The notes beneath the pieces were generated by a model. It ran no database searches, was not told where the DNA came from, and saw nothing but the letters and a program-made list of their open reading frames with translations. Shown one piece after another: positions 1-10,071 of a stretch of 64,000 bases of DNA. Both the position numbers and the translations under genes were made by a program. The stretch is from Protonemura montana (Eukaryota; Arthropoda; Insecta; Plecoptera; Nemouridae), in the NCBI GenBank assembly GCA_947568835.1, contig OX387606.1, positions 1,674,001-1,738,000 of the forward strand, written 5' to 3'. The first letter of the stretch is position 1, and every line of letters starts with the position of its first letter.

Positions 1-60
1 GTAGGTAATTTATAAAAAAGATGTGGGTGGATGCTAGGCGATATTTTGTGTGTGTTGGGG

Positions 61-78
61 GGGGGGGGGGGGGGGGGG
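61..78. repeat. Poly-G homopolymer tract
   Basis: An uninterrupted G run following TGTGTTGG. Similar long G or C runs recur in the window at about 12095, 30931, 33791, 35683 and 35820. Run length is unreliable in any assembly. Confidence 0.9.
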
Positions 79-1218
79 TTAGCTCTTAATGTTTTCTGTA
101 AGTAAATAGTGGAATCATTGGTTGATAATTGCAGTTTGTTGTCGGCAAAAAGACTTTGTGTAACTAAAGTGAGACTTACCCGAAGAGGAAGTGACCATCC
201 TATATGAATTTGAATCTAACGATTTTATTTGTTTCAGTAAAATACTTGTGGAATTTTTGGAAATTTCTAAAGAAATGAAGGGCAAACAGTACAAGTGACT
301 GACGGGGTTTATAAAACAACAAGGCACTTTCCGGAAGGACAAATGGGAGGAAATGGTCATTCACGGAAAGATTGTGCGCGTGGTTTAACTCGGTTAACCT
401 AAATTTCCTTGCCAGTGCCATTGTTTCTTCCTGGAAATCAACTAACTATCGATCTAGCTAAAGATCGATCACCTAACGTTGCTTACCTCTGCTCGCACGA
501 GGAGTTGGGGGCAGGAATTCCAAGGCAATCCTGCTAACATCTTTTGACCAAAACGTTTGCCCGAAACAACGGGATCGGATGGAATTCTGTCCAAATTTAT
601 AAATCGCAAGTTTGTACAATGTTTGTATCGTCTGCACTCTGAGTAAATTTTAACAGCGCATTGACAAGACAAAATTAAAATAAAAGGCATTTCGAAAATA
701 ATTGGGTGGTTGACGGCCATGGTATAAGGATAGTGACGGCATCCACTCGCGTCCACCCTGAAATTAACCACTGTTGACAATGCCATTAACATGTCCTTCT
801 TGTCTGTAACAGTTGGTCCATCAGAAGGACGAAGGAACCATGCTCTAGCATCAAGTAATTTTAGATATTATACCTCGTTAAACAGATTGAAAATATAGCA
901 AGCATTTTGTTGTCGAGTATTTCTTGGCAAAAACAACTTAATAACTATTTTAAGTAAAGTAGCAACCAATTTTCTAGTTCATTTGGCTTTTTTCTTAGAT
1001 ATTTCCTACTCCGTCTCTGCCTGAGATTGCTGGAATAAATGACATGGGCATTGAGAGCCGGCCGCTGTCTCAAGAAAACTAAATAGAAAATATTGTTTCG
1101 TAAGAGAGATTGCAAAGCTTTCCTAATCAACTCGAAATATTAATGAAGATTGCAAGCAAAAAATACAGATGAAAGTTTAAGACCTGTAAACATGAACAAT
1201 ACTTTCTTGCACCATCAT
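79..1218. other. Non-coding stretch, nothing recognised
   Basis: AT-rich DNA with only short open frames. The longest (minus, 469-792, 107 codons) has no recognisable domain and no codon or splice evidence. No repeat or RNA gene was seen. Confidence 0.5.
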
Positions 1219-3045
1219 TCAATTTCAATTTCAAAGGTTCTTTATTTCGTTGTACATAAGTTTTTTTTTTAAATTACACACACGCTCCAATAAAAGTATA
1301 AAATAATACATAGATACACTTAGGAGCATTGAAATACGTCAATATAATAAAATTTATTTACAAGTAGAACAATTGCAATTCTGTCGTTTAGTGTACTCGT
1401 CGATGGTATAAAAGCAATGCTCTATTAAAAAAGTTTTGACCCTGCTCTTAAAAATGTTTCGGTCCGTTCTTGTTTCTTTCAGGGTCGTCGGTAAAGTATT
1501 AAAAAGGATAGCACCGGCAAATGAAGCGTCACGCCTGGAGATGTCTAATTTCACATTTTCTATTACACGAATTTCTTTTCTTCTCGTGTTTTTCCCGTGT
1601 ACTTCTTGGGTTGATGTAAAAGCACCAGGATTGTCAATTACAAACAAAAGTACCTCTAGGATGTAAAGTGAGGCCACCGTTAAAATTTCTAGTTCTTTAA
1701 AGATGGGTCTACATGATTTTCGTTTTTTAGCTCTCTTTATTATTCGTAACGCCCTTTTTTGTAGAATGAATATATTTCTCGCAATTGGTCCCCCTCCCCA
1801 GACTATTATTCCGTAGCGTACCAGGGATTGGACATTTGCGTGGAAGGCCATCTTGAGGGTAGGTAAACTTACTTACTTTGCTAGGATCTTAAGTCCAAAG
1901 CACGCTGCATTCAGTCTTTTTTTTAGTTTCTCAATGTGGCTTTTCCACTTGAGTCTATGGTCGATTTCTAGTCCCAGGAAAGTGCTGTTGTTCACTGTTT
2001 TAATCGTGCCTTCTTCTGTGGTTCTTGAGTTTCCTCTCACTGAGAATTTGATTATATTTGTTTTCTCACTGTTCAACTTTAGTTTGTTTATTTTGAACCA
2101 CTCTTCGATTCTTGTCAGGGTCTGTTTGATGTTTAATGTCAGTTTCTCCTCATTTGCGCCTGTGACTATCAGGCTCGTGTCGTCCGCGAACAGTAAGGTG
2201 TCGGTGCACTCGCTTCTCATGTTGTCAGGAAGGTCATTGATATAGAGGGTAAAAAGTATTGGGGCAAGTAACGACCCCTGTGGCAGTCCGGTCTGGATGG
2301 GATTCCAATGTGATGATACGTTTTCGCCTTCTATGCATAGTTCCACCGCTTGCAGCCTGCCAGACAGGTATGATTCAACCCACTTCCCCGCCGCGCCCCT
2401 GATTCCATAGTGGCCTAGTTTCCCAATTAGTGCTCCATGATTGATAGTGTCAAATGCCTTGGTAAGATCGCACATGATTGCGCTTACCTTTGTTTTGTCT
2501 TCTAGCGCTCTTGTTATTCGATGGGTCATCGCATATATCGCTGTGCTCGTCGAATGCCCCTTACGAAAGCCGTGTTGGTTTTTGCACACTACGTTGTTAT
2601 CGGCCAAGAACTTGTTTAGTCTGACTAGGAATACTTTTTCTATGATTTTAGCAAAGTACGTGAGGAGTGCGATCGGGCGGTAGCTATCCTTTTCGGTGGT
2701 CGGTCCTTTGTTTTTGTAGATTGGCTTCACTATTGTCCACTTGGCAGCCGCTGGGAACTCTCCAGTCGCGGTTGCATATTTCCGCCAGGGGGCCGGCTAT
2801 CTGGAAGCTAACTTTTTTTACAACTTTGCACGGCACCTCGTCCCATCCCCATGATTTCTTCTCCTTTAGGCCCTTGATGATATCGATAATCTCTCTGTAA
2901 GTTGTGGGCTCGAGCTGCATTAGGTTTGCAGGTGTCGGGAGGTTTTGAAGTTTGTTCATGCATTCTTGTCGAGTGTCTGTGGGATCATTGATTGTTCCAT
3001 TGGTTTCCCCCTCGAGTCCACTTGCCCCATTATCAGTTTGCAAGT
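1219..3045 (-). mobile_element. 5'-truncated non-LTR retrotransposon (LINE, Jockey/CR1-like)
   Basis: The minus strand carries the 3' half of a LINE: the end of the N-terminal RT region, the RT palm with an FADD box, the thumb and C-terminal region, and a short 3' UTR. The UTR has AATAAA (1241-1246 as TTTATT on plus) followed by a short TTGAAA-type tail near 1217-1235. The 5' end stops at about 3045, directly against a CAGGA-rich minisatellite. No endonuclease domain is present, so the copy is 5'-truncated, as is typical of target-primed reverse transcription. Motifs place it in the broad Jockey/CR1 group; I cannot assign the clade. Fragments with related C-termini lie at 7855-8598 and 9134-9783. 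Confidence 0.88.
1354..3043 (-). pseudogene. Reverse transcriptase ORF2 fragment, broken
   Basis: Three open segments together make one LINE polyprotein. Segment 2684-3043 holds the start of the RT (KSWGWDEVPCKVVKKV). Segment 1873-2730 holds the RT core: YRPIALLTYFAKIIEKV, QHGFRKGHSTSTA, DLTKAFDTINH, GLPQGSLLAPILFTLYINDL, and FADD near 2179-2190 (catalytic aspartates). Segment 1354-1851 holds the C-terminal region, ending FYTIDEYTKRQ. A frameshift near 2765 separates the first two segments. A single in-frame TAA at 1873-1875 separates the last two, which are otherwise in the same frame. The copy therefore cannot make a full RT. The enzyme normally copies its own RNA at a nicked target. Confidence 0.88.
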
Positions 3046-3241
3046 CCAGGATCAGGACCAGGATCAGGAACAGGACAGGACACGACCAGGACCAGGATCA
3101 GGACAGGACAGGACACGACCAGGACCAGGATCAGGAACAGGACCAGGACAGGACACGACCAGGACCAGGACAGGACACGACCAGGACCAGGATCAGGAAC
3201 AGGACAGGACACGACCAGGACCAGGATCAGGACAGGACAGG
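3046..3241 (+). repeat. CAGGA(C/T)-type minisatellite
   Basis: About 196 bp built of 5-6 bp words (CAGGAC, CAGGAT, CAGGAA, CACGAC) in a longer irregular period. All three plus frames and one minus frame stay open across it, which explains several spurious open frames. It begins where the LINE 5' end stops. Confidence 0.93.
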
Positions 3242-4040
3242 AGTGCTTTTTTATTAGAAACCTGGAGCAGGACGATAACATAAGGGTCATTCCATATCAA
3301 ATCAACCGACCAAAAAACCGTCACCTCTCAGAAATCGAACAAACTTGGTAGGATGATGACCACATACTTTCCATTGTTAGCATATTTTTTTGTGTGCCTC
3401 TGAGTCAAATGGTTTGCCTGGTACGGCCCCGAAACGGCGGGACGGCACTGAATTTTGAGACGCACACGCCGCAATGTTGTTTGGCTTCGGTAATACAAAT
3501 TCATGAGAACCGGTGTCTCTATGACCATCTTGTTCAGAATTTTGTAGACTAATGTTTTGCTTTATCGCAAAAGGAGTACAGTAGATGCAGGCCAAATATA
3601 GGCAAGATTAGAACAAGATTTTAACAATGTCCGGTGAAAAAATGAAACCCGGTCAAGATGAAAATGGAATTAGATAATTGGCAGTGACCATGCGGATTAA
3701 CAGTCAGTTATCTTGCACATCAAGCTGGACCTTAGCAAATTAATTCGTCCATCTGCAGGTCACAATTTAAAATATCTAGGTTATGTACGAAGGTCCTTGA
3801 CGATGGCCAATGCTAGAACAAGCATGGGCGCGTGGGTGTATTTATTTACTAATTTAGGGCTAGTCGACTTCATATAGTAATTTGTCAGGACATGTAGTTA
3901 AAATGTGTTGTTATCTCCAACAAGTACTTAAACGGTGGGTTTCGATTATTTTATCGTTATTTTAACGATCGATCCTAGGAAGTAACAACAGCAAGGACTA
4001 CTTGGAATTAGGAGGCGTTTAATTAGTCGTCGGTTCTAGT
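3242..4040. other. Non-coding stretch upstream of the first secreted-protein gene
   Basis: No gene is recognised. The stretch from about 3281 (AAGGGTCATTCCATATCA) to 3600 looks like part of a dispersed repeat or transposon end, but no partner end was found in the window, so this stays a suspicion. Confidence 0.4.
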
Positions 4041-4086
4041 TTGTCATTGGCTCCTGTCGTCGGCAAGGTTACTCGCGCGTGGCCCT

Positions 4087-4134
4087 GCCATTGGTCAGTG
4101 TGAAGGTCACTAGGGCAAGATTGATCTATAAGAG
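4087..4134 (+). promoter_or_regulatory. Promoter: inverted CCAAT box and TATA box
   Basis: TGCCATTGG (4087-4095, inverted CCAAT) lies 39 bp upstream of CTATAAGAG (4126-4134). The ATG follows at 4206, 80 bp from the TATA. The gene at 10072 has TGTCATTGG and the identical CTATAAGAG nonamer at almost the same spacing (40 bp, then 83 bp to the ATG). A further TGTCATTGG lies at 4042-4050. Transcription would start near 4155. Confidence 0.75.
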
Positions 4135-4205
4135 TGGTAACTGTGCCTTCGACTAACTTCAAACTGAAATCCATCAGCAACCCTCGCCTACTATCTCTCA
4201 TAATC

Positions 4206-6100
4206 ATGAAGCTATTTCCAATGCTGGCTACAGGTAAGCGAAGTGTTTTTCGTACTAAATCGGGATCGGTCTGGAATTTATCAATTATGTTTATTATCAA
4301 ATCGCATTTAGTTGCACAGTTTGTTTGATTGAAGTTGTTTCTTTAGCAAAAAAAAATCTTTTTACATTACATTATAAATTATTGTAATTTCTTGGCTTAA
4401 ATGTTTACTTAAATACTACCAAAGCTTTCTAATTTTCTACTAAACTTAACAAAGTCTTCAATAACCTTTAATGTTTGCAGGAAGTGCATAATACCTTCTT
4501 ACTCCTCTATAAAGACTATAAGCCTTGCCAATTCTACACACCCTTCCAATTTTAGTCAACCCATCCCAGTTGGTCCAATTAGGAATCTAATTGCGATGTC
4601 AGGGGACACTTCAAAGATTGTTGTGAACATTTTTTGGGTCATATGAAATTAAAACTTGGGATATTAAGTCCCCCAGGGCAAAACAATCGCAAGATAATTA
4701 AAAAAAAAAAAATGTGATAATAACTATCTGTCTGTATATAATTGCATTGCGTTAAAGATTTCCAGCTGTTTTCAAAAACAACCATCGCATCCTACCATCA
4801 CTAGGTATTGCAAGAAAAAATATGGCATCGACTAAGGAACTTTGGATGTAACGTTTTAAACTCCTGGCTATGAACAGCGAAGCATCGATCTAGTCGTCGT
4901 TCAATCAACCACCTTTACCTATTACCTATTACCTATTACCTACCTTCCTAGTTCCTATTAACTACCTATTATTACAGCTCACAAGGCATGTTGCTGTTAT
5001 TCGGGCCTTAAGCTAAAACTCACAATGTTGGTTCCACGTTTGCAGCGCTGCTGGTGGCGGTAATTGCAAGCGACGCCAAGCCGGCCGTTCCCAAAACAGC
5101 CACTAGGAACGTGCCGGCCGAGATGAAGGCCAAGGCAGCCATGGGCTCTTCAGGTGTCGTCGGTTCCAAGGGAAGCAACACACAGATCCGAGCCAGCCAG
5201 CAACCAGCAGGCACCATGGGACGAAGTCAGCAAGGTCAAACAAATAGCCAACAAGGTCGAGTGGGTGGGCAGCAGATGCCGGGTGGGCAGCAAATGCCAG
5301 GTGGGCAGCAAATGGCAGGTGGGAAGCAAATGGCAGGTGGGCAGCAAATGACAGGTGGGCAGCAAATGGCGGGTGGGCAGCAAGGTCAAGGGGGTGGGCA
5401 GCAAGGTCAAGGGGGTAGGCAACAAGGTCAAGGGGGTAGGCAACAAAGTCAAGGGGGTAGGCAGCCAATGATGGGTGGCCAGCAAGGTCAAATGAGTGGC
5501 CCGCAAATGATGGGTGGCCAGCAAGGTTCAATGGGTGGACCGCAAATGATGGGTGGGCAGCAAGGTACAATGAGTGGACCACAAGGTTCAATGGGTGGAC
5601 CGCAAATGATGGGTGGGCAGCAAGGTCAAGGGGGTAGGCAACAAAGTCAAGGGGGTAGGCAGCCAATGATGGGTGGCCAGCAAGGTCAAATGAGTGGACC
5701 ACAAGGTTCAATGGGTGGACCGCAAATGATGGGTGGCCAGCAAGGTTCAATGGGTGGCCAGCAAGGTTCAATGGGTGGACCGCAAATGATGGGTGGCCAG
5801 CAAGGTTCAATGGGTGGCCAGCAAGGTTCAATGGGTGGACCGCAAATGATGGGTGGCCAGCAAGGTCAAGGAGGTAGGCAGCCAATGATGGGTGGCCAGC
5901 AAGGTCAAATGAGTGGACCACAAGGTTCAATGGGTGGACCGCAAATGATGGGTGGGCAGCAAGGTCAAGGGGGTAGGCAACGAGGTCAAGGGGGTAGGCA
6001 GCCAATGATGGGTGGCCAGCAAGGTCAAATGAGTGGACCACAAGGTTCAATGGGTGGACCGCAAATGATGGGTGGGCAGCAACCTCCAACCGGTTACTAG
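4206..6100 (+). CDS. Secreted Gly/Gln/Met-rich repeat protein (spliced)
   Basis: Two exons: 4206-4233 (28 nt) and 5046-6100. They join across a GTAAGC...TTTGCAG intron of 812 bp in phase 1, giving about 360 residues. The N-terminus MKLFPMLATALLVAVIAS is a clear signal peptide, with cleavage likely near Ala-Ser-Asp-Ala. A short Lys/Ala/Pro-rich stretch follows, and from about residue 75 the protein is almost entirely Gly, Gln, Met, Ser, Pro and Arg. Words such as GGQQM, GQGGRQ, PMMGGQQGQMSGPQ and GSMGGPQMMGG are arranged in nested tandem blocks. There is no Cys after the signal peptide and no known domain. Such composition occurs in arthropod extracellular matrix, cuticle, silk or adhesive proteins, but function cannot be assigned. 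The start is set by the TATA spacing and by the match to the gene at 10072. AATAAA follows at 6290. Confidence 0.82.
5266..6090 (+). repeat. Coding tandem repeats of the Gly/Gln/Met protein
   Basis: The exon is made of nearly identical short modules (GGTGGGCAGCAAATGGC-like, then GGTGGCCAGCAAGGTCAA-like). They are arranged in longer blocks that recur around 5628-5756, 5865-5966 and 5967-6084. Near-identity at silent positions indicates recent unequal exchange or slippage. One antisense frame also stays open for about 1 kb because of the restricted codon set. Confidence 0.9.
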
Positions 6101-6289
6101 CATGCTGCGACGGCCTATGTCGGGTAATGAAGGGTAGTCAGCATGGTTAGTTTGTCTGTAGAGTGCGTCAAACACGATCATTCGTCATAACCTGTGAATT
6201 GCATGGTCTCTATTGTGCTGTGGCGTTGTTCCAACTTGTACTTGCATTTCAAGATTGTATCGTTGGGTGGATTGATAATTGCTTGTGGA

Positions 6290-6295
6290 AATAAA
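6290..6295 (+). terminator. Polyadenylation signal AATAAA
   Basis: AATAAA lies 190 bp after the stop codon of the Gly/Gln/Met gene, followed by a T/G-rich stretch (GTTCTTCAATC...CTGTTTCTTGTCGG). Confidence 0.65.
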
Positions 6296-6300
6296 ATGTT

Positions 6301-6648
6301 CTTCAATCACGATAGTCTGTTAGAGTTTCTGTTTCTTGTCGGCCGCCTTTGAATCCTCACCTGAACAGTAACTCTTAAAGACTGCTCTACTTCCGATCAG
6401 CGCTTCTTCCTTGCACAAAGCTCTTCCAGTCTACAACTTTGCGTTTGACACATGCCAACATTTTAGCATTGATCAAAGAGCGAAGGTCAAGACCAGGTCA
6501 AGACACATATAATTAGATAATTAGATATATATTATATTATGTTCTATTATAATATATAATAATATATATATATATATATATTAGATAATAAGATAATTAT
6601 TTAAACACTTATTAGTGCTAAGGTTAAAAAAAACACAGCTCCACGTAT
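6301..6648. repeat. Intergenic AT-rich stretch with TA-rich microsatellite
   Basis: A degenerate TA/ATT-rich block spans about 6508-6602, including a pure TA run near 6564-6581. No gene was seen between the polyadenylation signal and the minus-strand ORF that ends at 6649. Confidence 0.7.
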
Positions 6649-7164
6649 TTATCCCGAGCATTGGCAGCATTCGCTCTCCAATGATTGGCCACATTTCCTC
6701 CACTCGCACCCTTCCTCTTCCTTCCCATTCCTTTTGCAACAGCCACTATTGCCAACAAAAAACGTGCTTTCAAAAAATATTAACTTAGGGTTTTTACAGT
6801 GTGCCCAACGAGTTTTCTCTAGGATTACCAACCTTTCGTTCTTTGGTGCTATTACAAAGAAAAGTCTGAGGCAATAATCAGGGGGCAGAAGGGTTTGTGG
6901 CCCCGGGCATCTCCACCCGAGAAGCACCGTAGCATCCCTTTCACACAAATTCTGGCGCAAAAACACCTTTTTTGAATCCGTTGTTATTTTAAAAGAAGCA
7001 ATAAAACTTCTCTGTACTTGGCATTCGCTAGGTGCAGGATATTCACTAGTACCTACTACTTGCTTGCATTTGTTTGTAAGAAGGTGATTTAGATAAATGT
7101 TATTTCTGTTAAAAGAATAAAACTCTTCGTGTCTAGCGTCGAAATTCCAGTGGCTTGCCGTCAT
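6649..7164 (-). CDS. Hypothetical protein, unrecognised, Cys-containing C-terminus
   Basis: A 171-codon open frame starts at an ATG four codons after an in-frame stop. It is markedly longer and more protein-like than chance frames nearby, with mixed composition. Phrases such as YCLRLFFVIAPKNERLVILE and WAHCKN look like folded protein. The last 35 residues are Cys-rich (GCCKR, GCEW, KCGQ, ECCQCSG) and no signal peptide is visible. A possible splice acceptor (TTTTATTCTTTTAACAG, near 7110) means it could be a terminal exon rather than a single-exon gene. It could also be part of an unrecognised mobile element. I do not recognise the family. Confidence 0.35.
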   Translation of the reverse strand: MTASHWNFDARHEEFYSFNRNNIYLNHLLTNKCKQVVGTSEYPAPSECQVQRSFIASFKITTDSKKVFLRQNLCERDATVLLGWRCPGPQTLLPPDYCLRLFFVIAPKNERLVILEKTRWAHCKNPKLIFFESTFFVGNSGCCKRNGKEEEGCEWRKCGQSLESECCQCSG

Positions 7165-7536
7165 TATCGGTAATTAGTCCCCATTCCTTAATCGTCGAAA
7201 CAATCCATATCGCATGCAAGGCCGAGGTCTCGTGATGGACTGACCACCCCGTCGTGGACTGGCCTTAACTGGATTTCAAAGGTAGCTATAATCTGAATTT
7301 AAAGCGATAGTTATTCATATGACGCGTTGGTTGGCAATTGCCTGAAATTATCGCAACAGGCGAGAATTACAAAGTAGATTATCTCATGTTTTTTTTTTGT
7401 ATTTTTTTTTAACATAGAACAGAAACAAGACATAACCAAACTGGATAACATATGGTGACAGAATGGGAAATTAAACATGGAACAAGAGTAATAGTTCTCA
7501 TTGTCAGTACTTACTTAAATTGCGAGGGCTCACGAT
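7165..7536. other. Non-coding stretch, nothing recognised
   Basis: Short intergenic DNA with T-rich runs near 7389-7412. No coding or repeat signal was found. Confidence 0.5.
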
Positions 7537-7846
7537 TTATTTATTTATTCTTTTAATTTTTCACAATTTTATTCATATAATACAGGTTAGGTTTATACGA
7601 AGAAAACAAAAATGAATTTGTGAAAAATCCCACATAAGTTACTCTTGTATGTAGGCTTGTCACAAAATATATACGAGCTATTAAACTTGATGTACAAGTA
7701 CGATTAGGTTATCTACTGACAGATGCTTAAAAATTGAGAAAATTATTTCCTTTTTTGATTATCGATTCAAAAATGTTAGCTTTGAATTTATTCCAGTCTT
7801 TTACAGTCCAGACTTGGAGTGAGAGGCTGTTAAATTATTTATGTGT

Positions 7847-7854
7847 CAGGTAAT
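7847..7854. repeat. Target-site duplication CAGGTAAT (left)
   Basis: CAGGTAAT directly precedes the nested LINE fragment and is repeated at 8599-8606 just after its A-rich tail. Confidence 0.75.
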
Positions 7855-8598
7855 TAGCGTTATGCTGACCCAGAGTTTTCCTCATTTTAGGGACAGAGGC
7901 AAACCAAATAAATATGCCAGCGCTAAAAATGGCCTTCCATGCAAACATACAATCTCTGATAAGCTACGGAATATTAGTGTGGGGCGGTGTAACAGAGGCT
8001 AAACGGGTGTTTATCTCCCAAAAAAGGGCTGTAAGAATTTAAAAAAAGGCAGGACGAAGGCGATCATGCCGACCATTTTTTAAGGATTTATATATATTGG
8101 CAGCTCCGTGCATTTACATTTTAACCGTCTTACTATTCGTGAAGGACCATCCCGAGCATTTTAAGCAAAATAAAGACGTACATGGGCGCGACACTAGAAA
8201 TAAGAACAACCTGCTTCCAGGAAACTGTAAAACCACCATCGGGAGTCGAGACGCGCATCACATGGGGCCTGTCCTTTACAACAGCCTGCCTCATTGTCTG
8301 AAGAAAGGAAGATATCAAAAGGTCCGATTTTAAAACTAAGGTCAAAGACTTTTTAATCCTGCATTGTTTTTATAGCATAGACGAGTTTTTAAATAGGGGC
8401 ATGTGCACTTTCAAATGTATATACTGTTTAGGGAAATAGTTCTAATATAGGTTTTATTTTTTGACGAACTTCTATGCTCGCAAGATAATGTTTTACTTTA
8501 CTTTATTGAAAAACTTAGAACTTGCCTTAAAGAGCGTGTATTTAATTATGTACAATGAATGTGATATTAATAAATAAATAAAAAAATAAATAAATAAA
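7855..8598 (+). mobile_element. Nested LINE 3' fragment (dead on arrival)
   Basis: The plus-strand protein matches the C-terminal part of the LINE at 1354: ALKMAFHANIQSLISYGI, VWGG, RRRSCRPFFKDLYIL and VLLFVKDHPEHFKQNKDVHG. An in-frame stop follows KRAVRI, and more disruptions come after. The 3' UTR ends in a TAAA-repeat tail at about 8567-8598. The fragment is flanked by CAGGTAAT on both sides, so it is a 5'-truncated insertion of a related family into the older minus-strand LINE. Confidence 0.82.
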
Positions 8599-8606
8599 CA
8601 GGTAAT
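8599..8606. repeat. Target-site duplication CAGGTAAT (right)
   Basis: Second copy of the 8-bp duplication, immediately after the A-rich tail of the nested LINE. Confidence 0.75.
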
Positions 8607-9133
8607 GAGTATCTTTTCTAAGGTTTCTAGGCAGTCCAGGATCAGAGTTTTTCCTTTGATTCAATGTGGAATTTTTAAATATATGAAGAACTGAAGAAGT
8701 ATCATTTTAATGTACATTTTATTTGCCTTATGTCAAGTACATGCAAGATTGAGAACAGTTTGTTTGAAGGGTAATTACTGTACATTTTACCAGCAACTTT
8801 CAGAATACTTTTTTAGGCGATAGTAATCTTTTTCATGATTGTATTAATGCAGCCTCCCCAGCCATTCATTCCAAACTGTAGGATGGGTTGTGCCATTACC
8901 TTGTAAAGTTTTATCATAAAAGCGTATAAAAGTAAAACATAATGCCTCTATCCTTTGACCGCAAGCTAGTTATGTGTGGATGCCATTTTAAGTTCTGGTC
9001 TATCGTAATTCCCAAGTATTTAGCAGACGTTTCATTTTTAATTACGTAACAGTTTCGCCCACAATGTTTCTGGCCATTACTTCGTGAATCTTTAAACTGT
9101 AAACTGTATTAGAATCATCACAATTGGCAGGAC

Positions 9134-9783
9134 ATGTATCGCTATGAATACTCGATTGGGTACTCGATATCCCGCCGCAAGACCTGCAGACCCCACTTCA
9201 TTTCCCTGAAAATTCTTACTCTCTCCAGCACCCTCATCCAAATAGCCTGCACCCTTGTTCGCTCACACCCCCACCTCTTCCCTCTTAACTCCGCAGTCCA
9301 CTCGCATGCGACAAGGCAACGTAATGAAATCCGGTCCATCCCCCATGCTCTCTCCCTATATAAACACAGTCCGCTCTACCTATGCACTAAAGTACACAAC
9401 CACCTTCCCTACCAAATCGCCCACTCGCCTAAACGCACAACCTTTGACTCCAGCCTTCGCAACTTTCTCCTTCAAAACCCATTTTACTCCTTCGACGAAT
9501 ACCTCAATTTCCAGACAAATCCCACCCCCTGAGCCTCCAGCAGCCTTCAGCCTTAATAAAGTTCCCACTCCTCAATCTACCAATATTAAGATACTCACAC
9601 CAATTAATTTACTCATCCCAGTTAATGTTATCTCAATTTAATTTAATTTCTAATTATTATCAATTGAGTAAATTATTATTATTAGTTATTATTATTATTA
9701 TTATTATTAGTAACCAGTTATAATGATTGACTTGTCTTATACGTATACCATGTATGTGTCCTGAGACAGAAATAAATAAATAA
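9134..9783 (+). mobile_element. LINE 3' fragment with intact C-terminal frame
   Basis: The open frame 9134-9532 carries a LINE C-terminal region: RRKTCRPHFISLKILTL, LVRSHPHLFPLN, and RTTFDSSLRNFLLQNPFYSF followed by DEYLNF. It parallels the C-terminus of the element at 1354 (KSCRPIFKELEILTV ... FYTIDEY). The 3' UTR contains ATT-repeat DNA at 9661-9712 and ends with AAATAAATAAATAAA at about 9770-9785. No RT core is present, so it is a 5'-truncated copy. Its high C and low G content differs from the other LINE fragments and suggests a separate family. Confidence 0.78.
9661..9712 (+). repeat. ATT microsatellite
   Basis: Imperfect (ATT)n tract within the 3' UTR of the LINE fragment. Confidence 0.85.
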
Positions 9784-9948
9784 AAATACAATACAATACA
9801 CATTTTTGAGAGTGCATAGGAATACAAGTCTAAGACTCACGATTCGAGGTCTTAGGCTTATTTTCCAGCCAACCGCCTCCATCTTGCTAAATTCTAGCGA
9901 CGTCATACTCCCGTCATAGCGCCGAGTCATGCCATTTCGTGCTCGCCT

Positions 9949-9997
9949 GTCATTGGCAGGTTTCAAGGCCGAGACTGACTGGTGCGACCTATAAGAG
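9949..9997 (+). promoter_or_regulatory. Promoter: inverted CCAAT box and TATA box
   Basis: TGTCATTGG (9949-9957) lies 40 bp upstream of CTATAAGAG (9989-9997), and the ATG is at 10072. The same nonamer and spacing occur upstream of the gene at 4206. Candidate initiators follow (CAGTTCG, CTCAGTTTG) near 10030-10045; the second contains the arthropod TCAGT Inr core. Confidence 0.78.
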
Positions 9998-10071
9998 AGT
10001 TCGCCGGGGCTCGCAGGGCACACAACACAACAGTTCGCAGCTCAGTTTGCAGTTCAGCGCACGATTCCACG

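Larger units (their letters stand above)
7537..9062 (-). mobile_element. Degenerate LINE 3' half, interrupted by another LINE
   Basis: The minus strand reads as a decayed LINE C-terminal region. It starts at about 9060 with KYLGITIDQNLKWHPHI, the RT thumb motif. It continues with FGMNGWGG, SNYPSNKLFSILHVLDIRQIK and, after an interruption, FNSLSLQVWTVKDWNKFKAN. It ends in a 3' tail of AATAAAT repeats, seen as TTTATTTATTTATT at about 7535-7548. Stops and frameshifts are frequent. The element is split by a 744-bp insertion at 7855-8598 flanked by an 8-bp duplication. Confidence 0.8.

Noticed and set aside
2945..3351. Several open frames rich in Asp/Gln or Arg/Thr/Gly/Pro
   Set aside because: All cross the CAGGA minisatellite, which is open in most frames. 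There is no protein evidence.
5103..6089. 328-codon antisense open frame (repeated HPSFAVHPLNLAG-like words) and a second antisense frame at 5150-5524
   Set aside because: They lie opposite the Gly/Gln/Met coding repeats and stay open only because of the restricted codons. The sense strand has a promoter, signal peptide, splice sites and a poly(A) signal.
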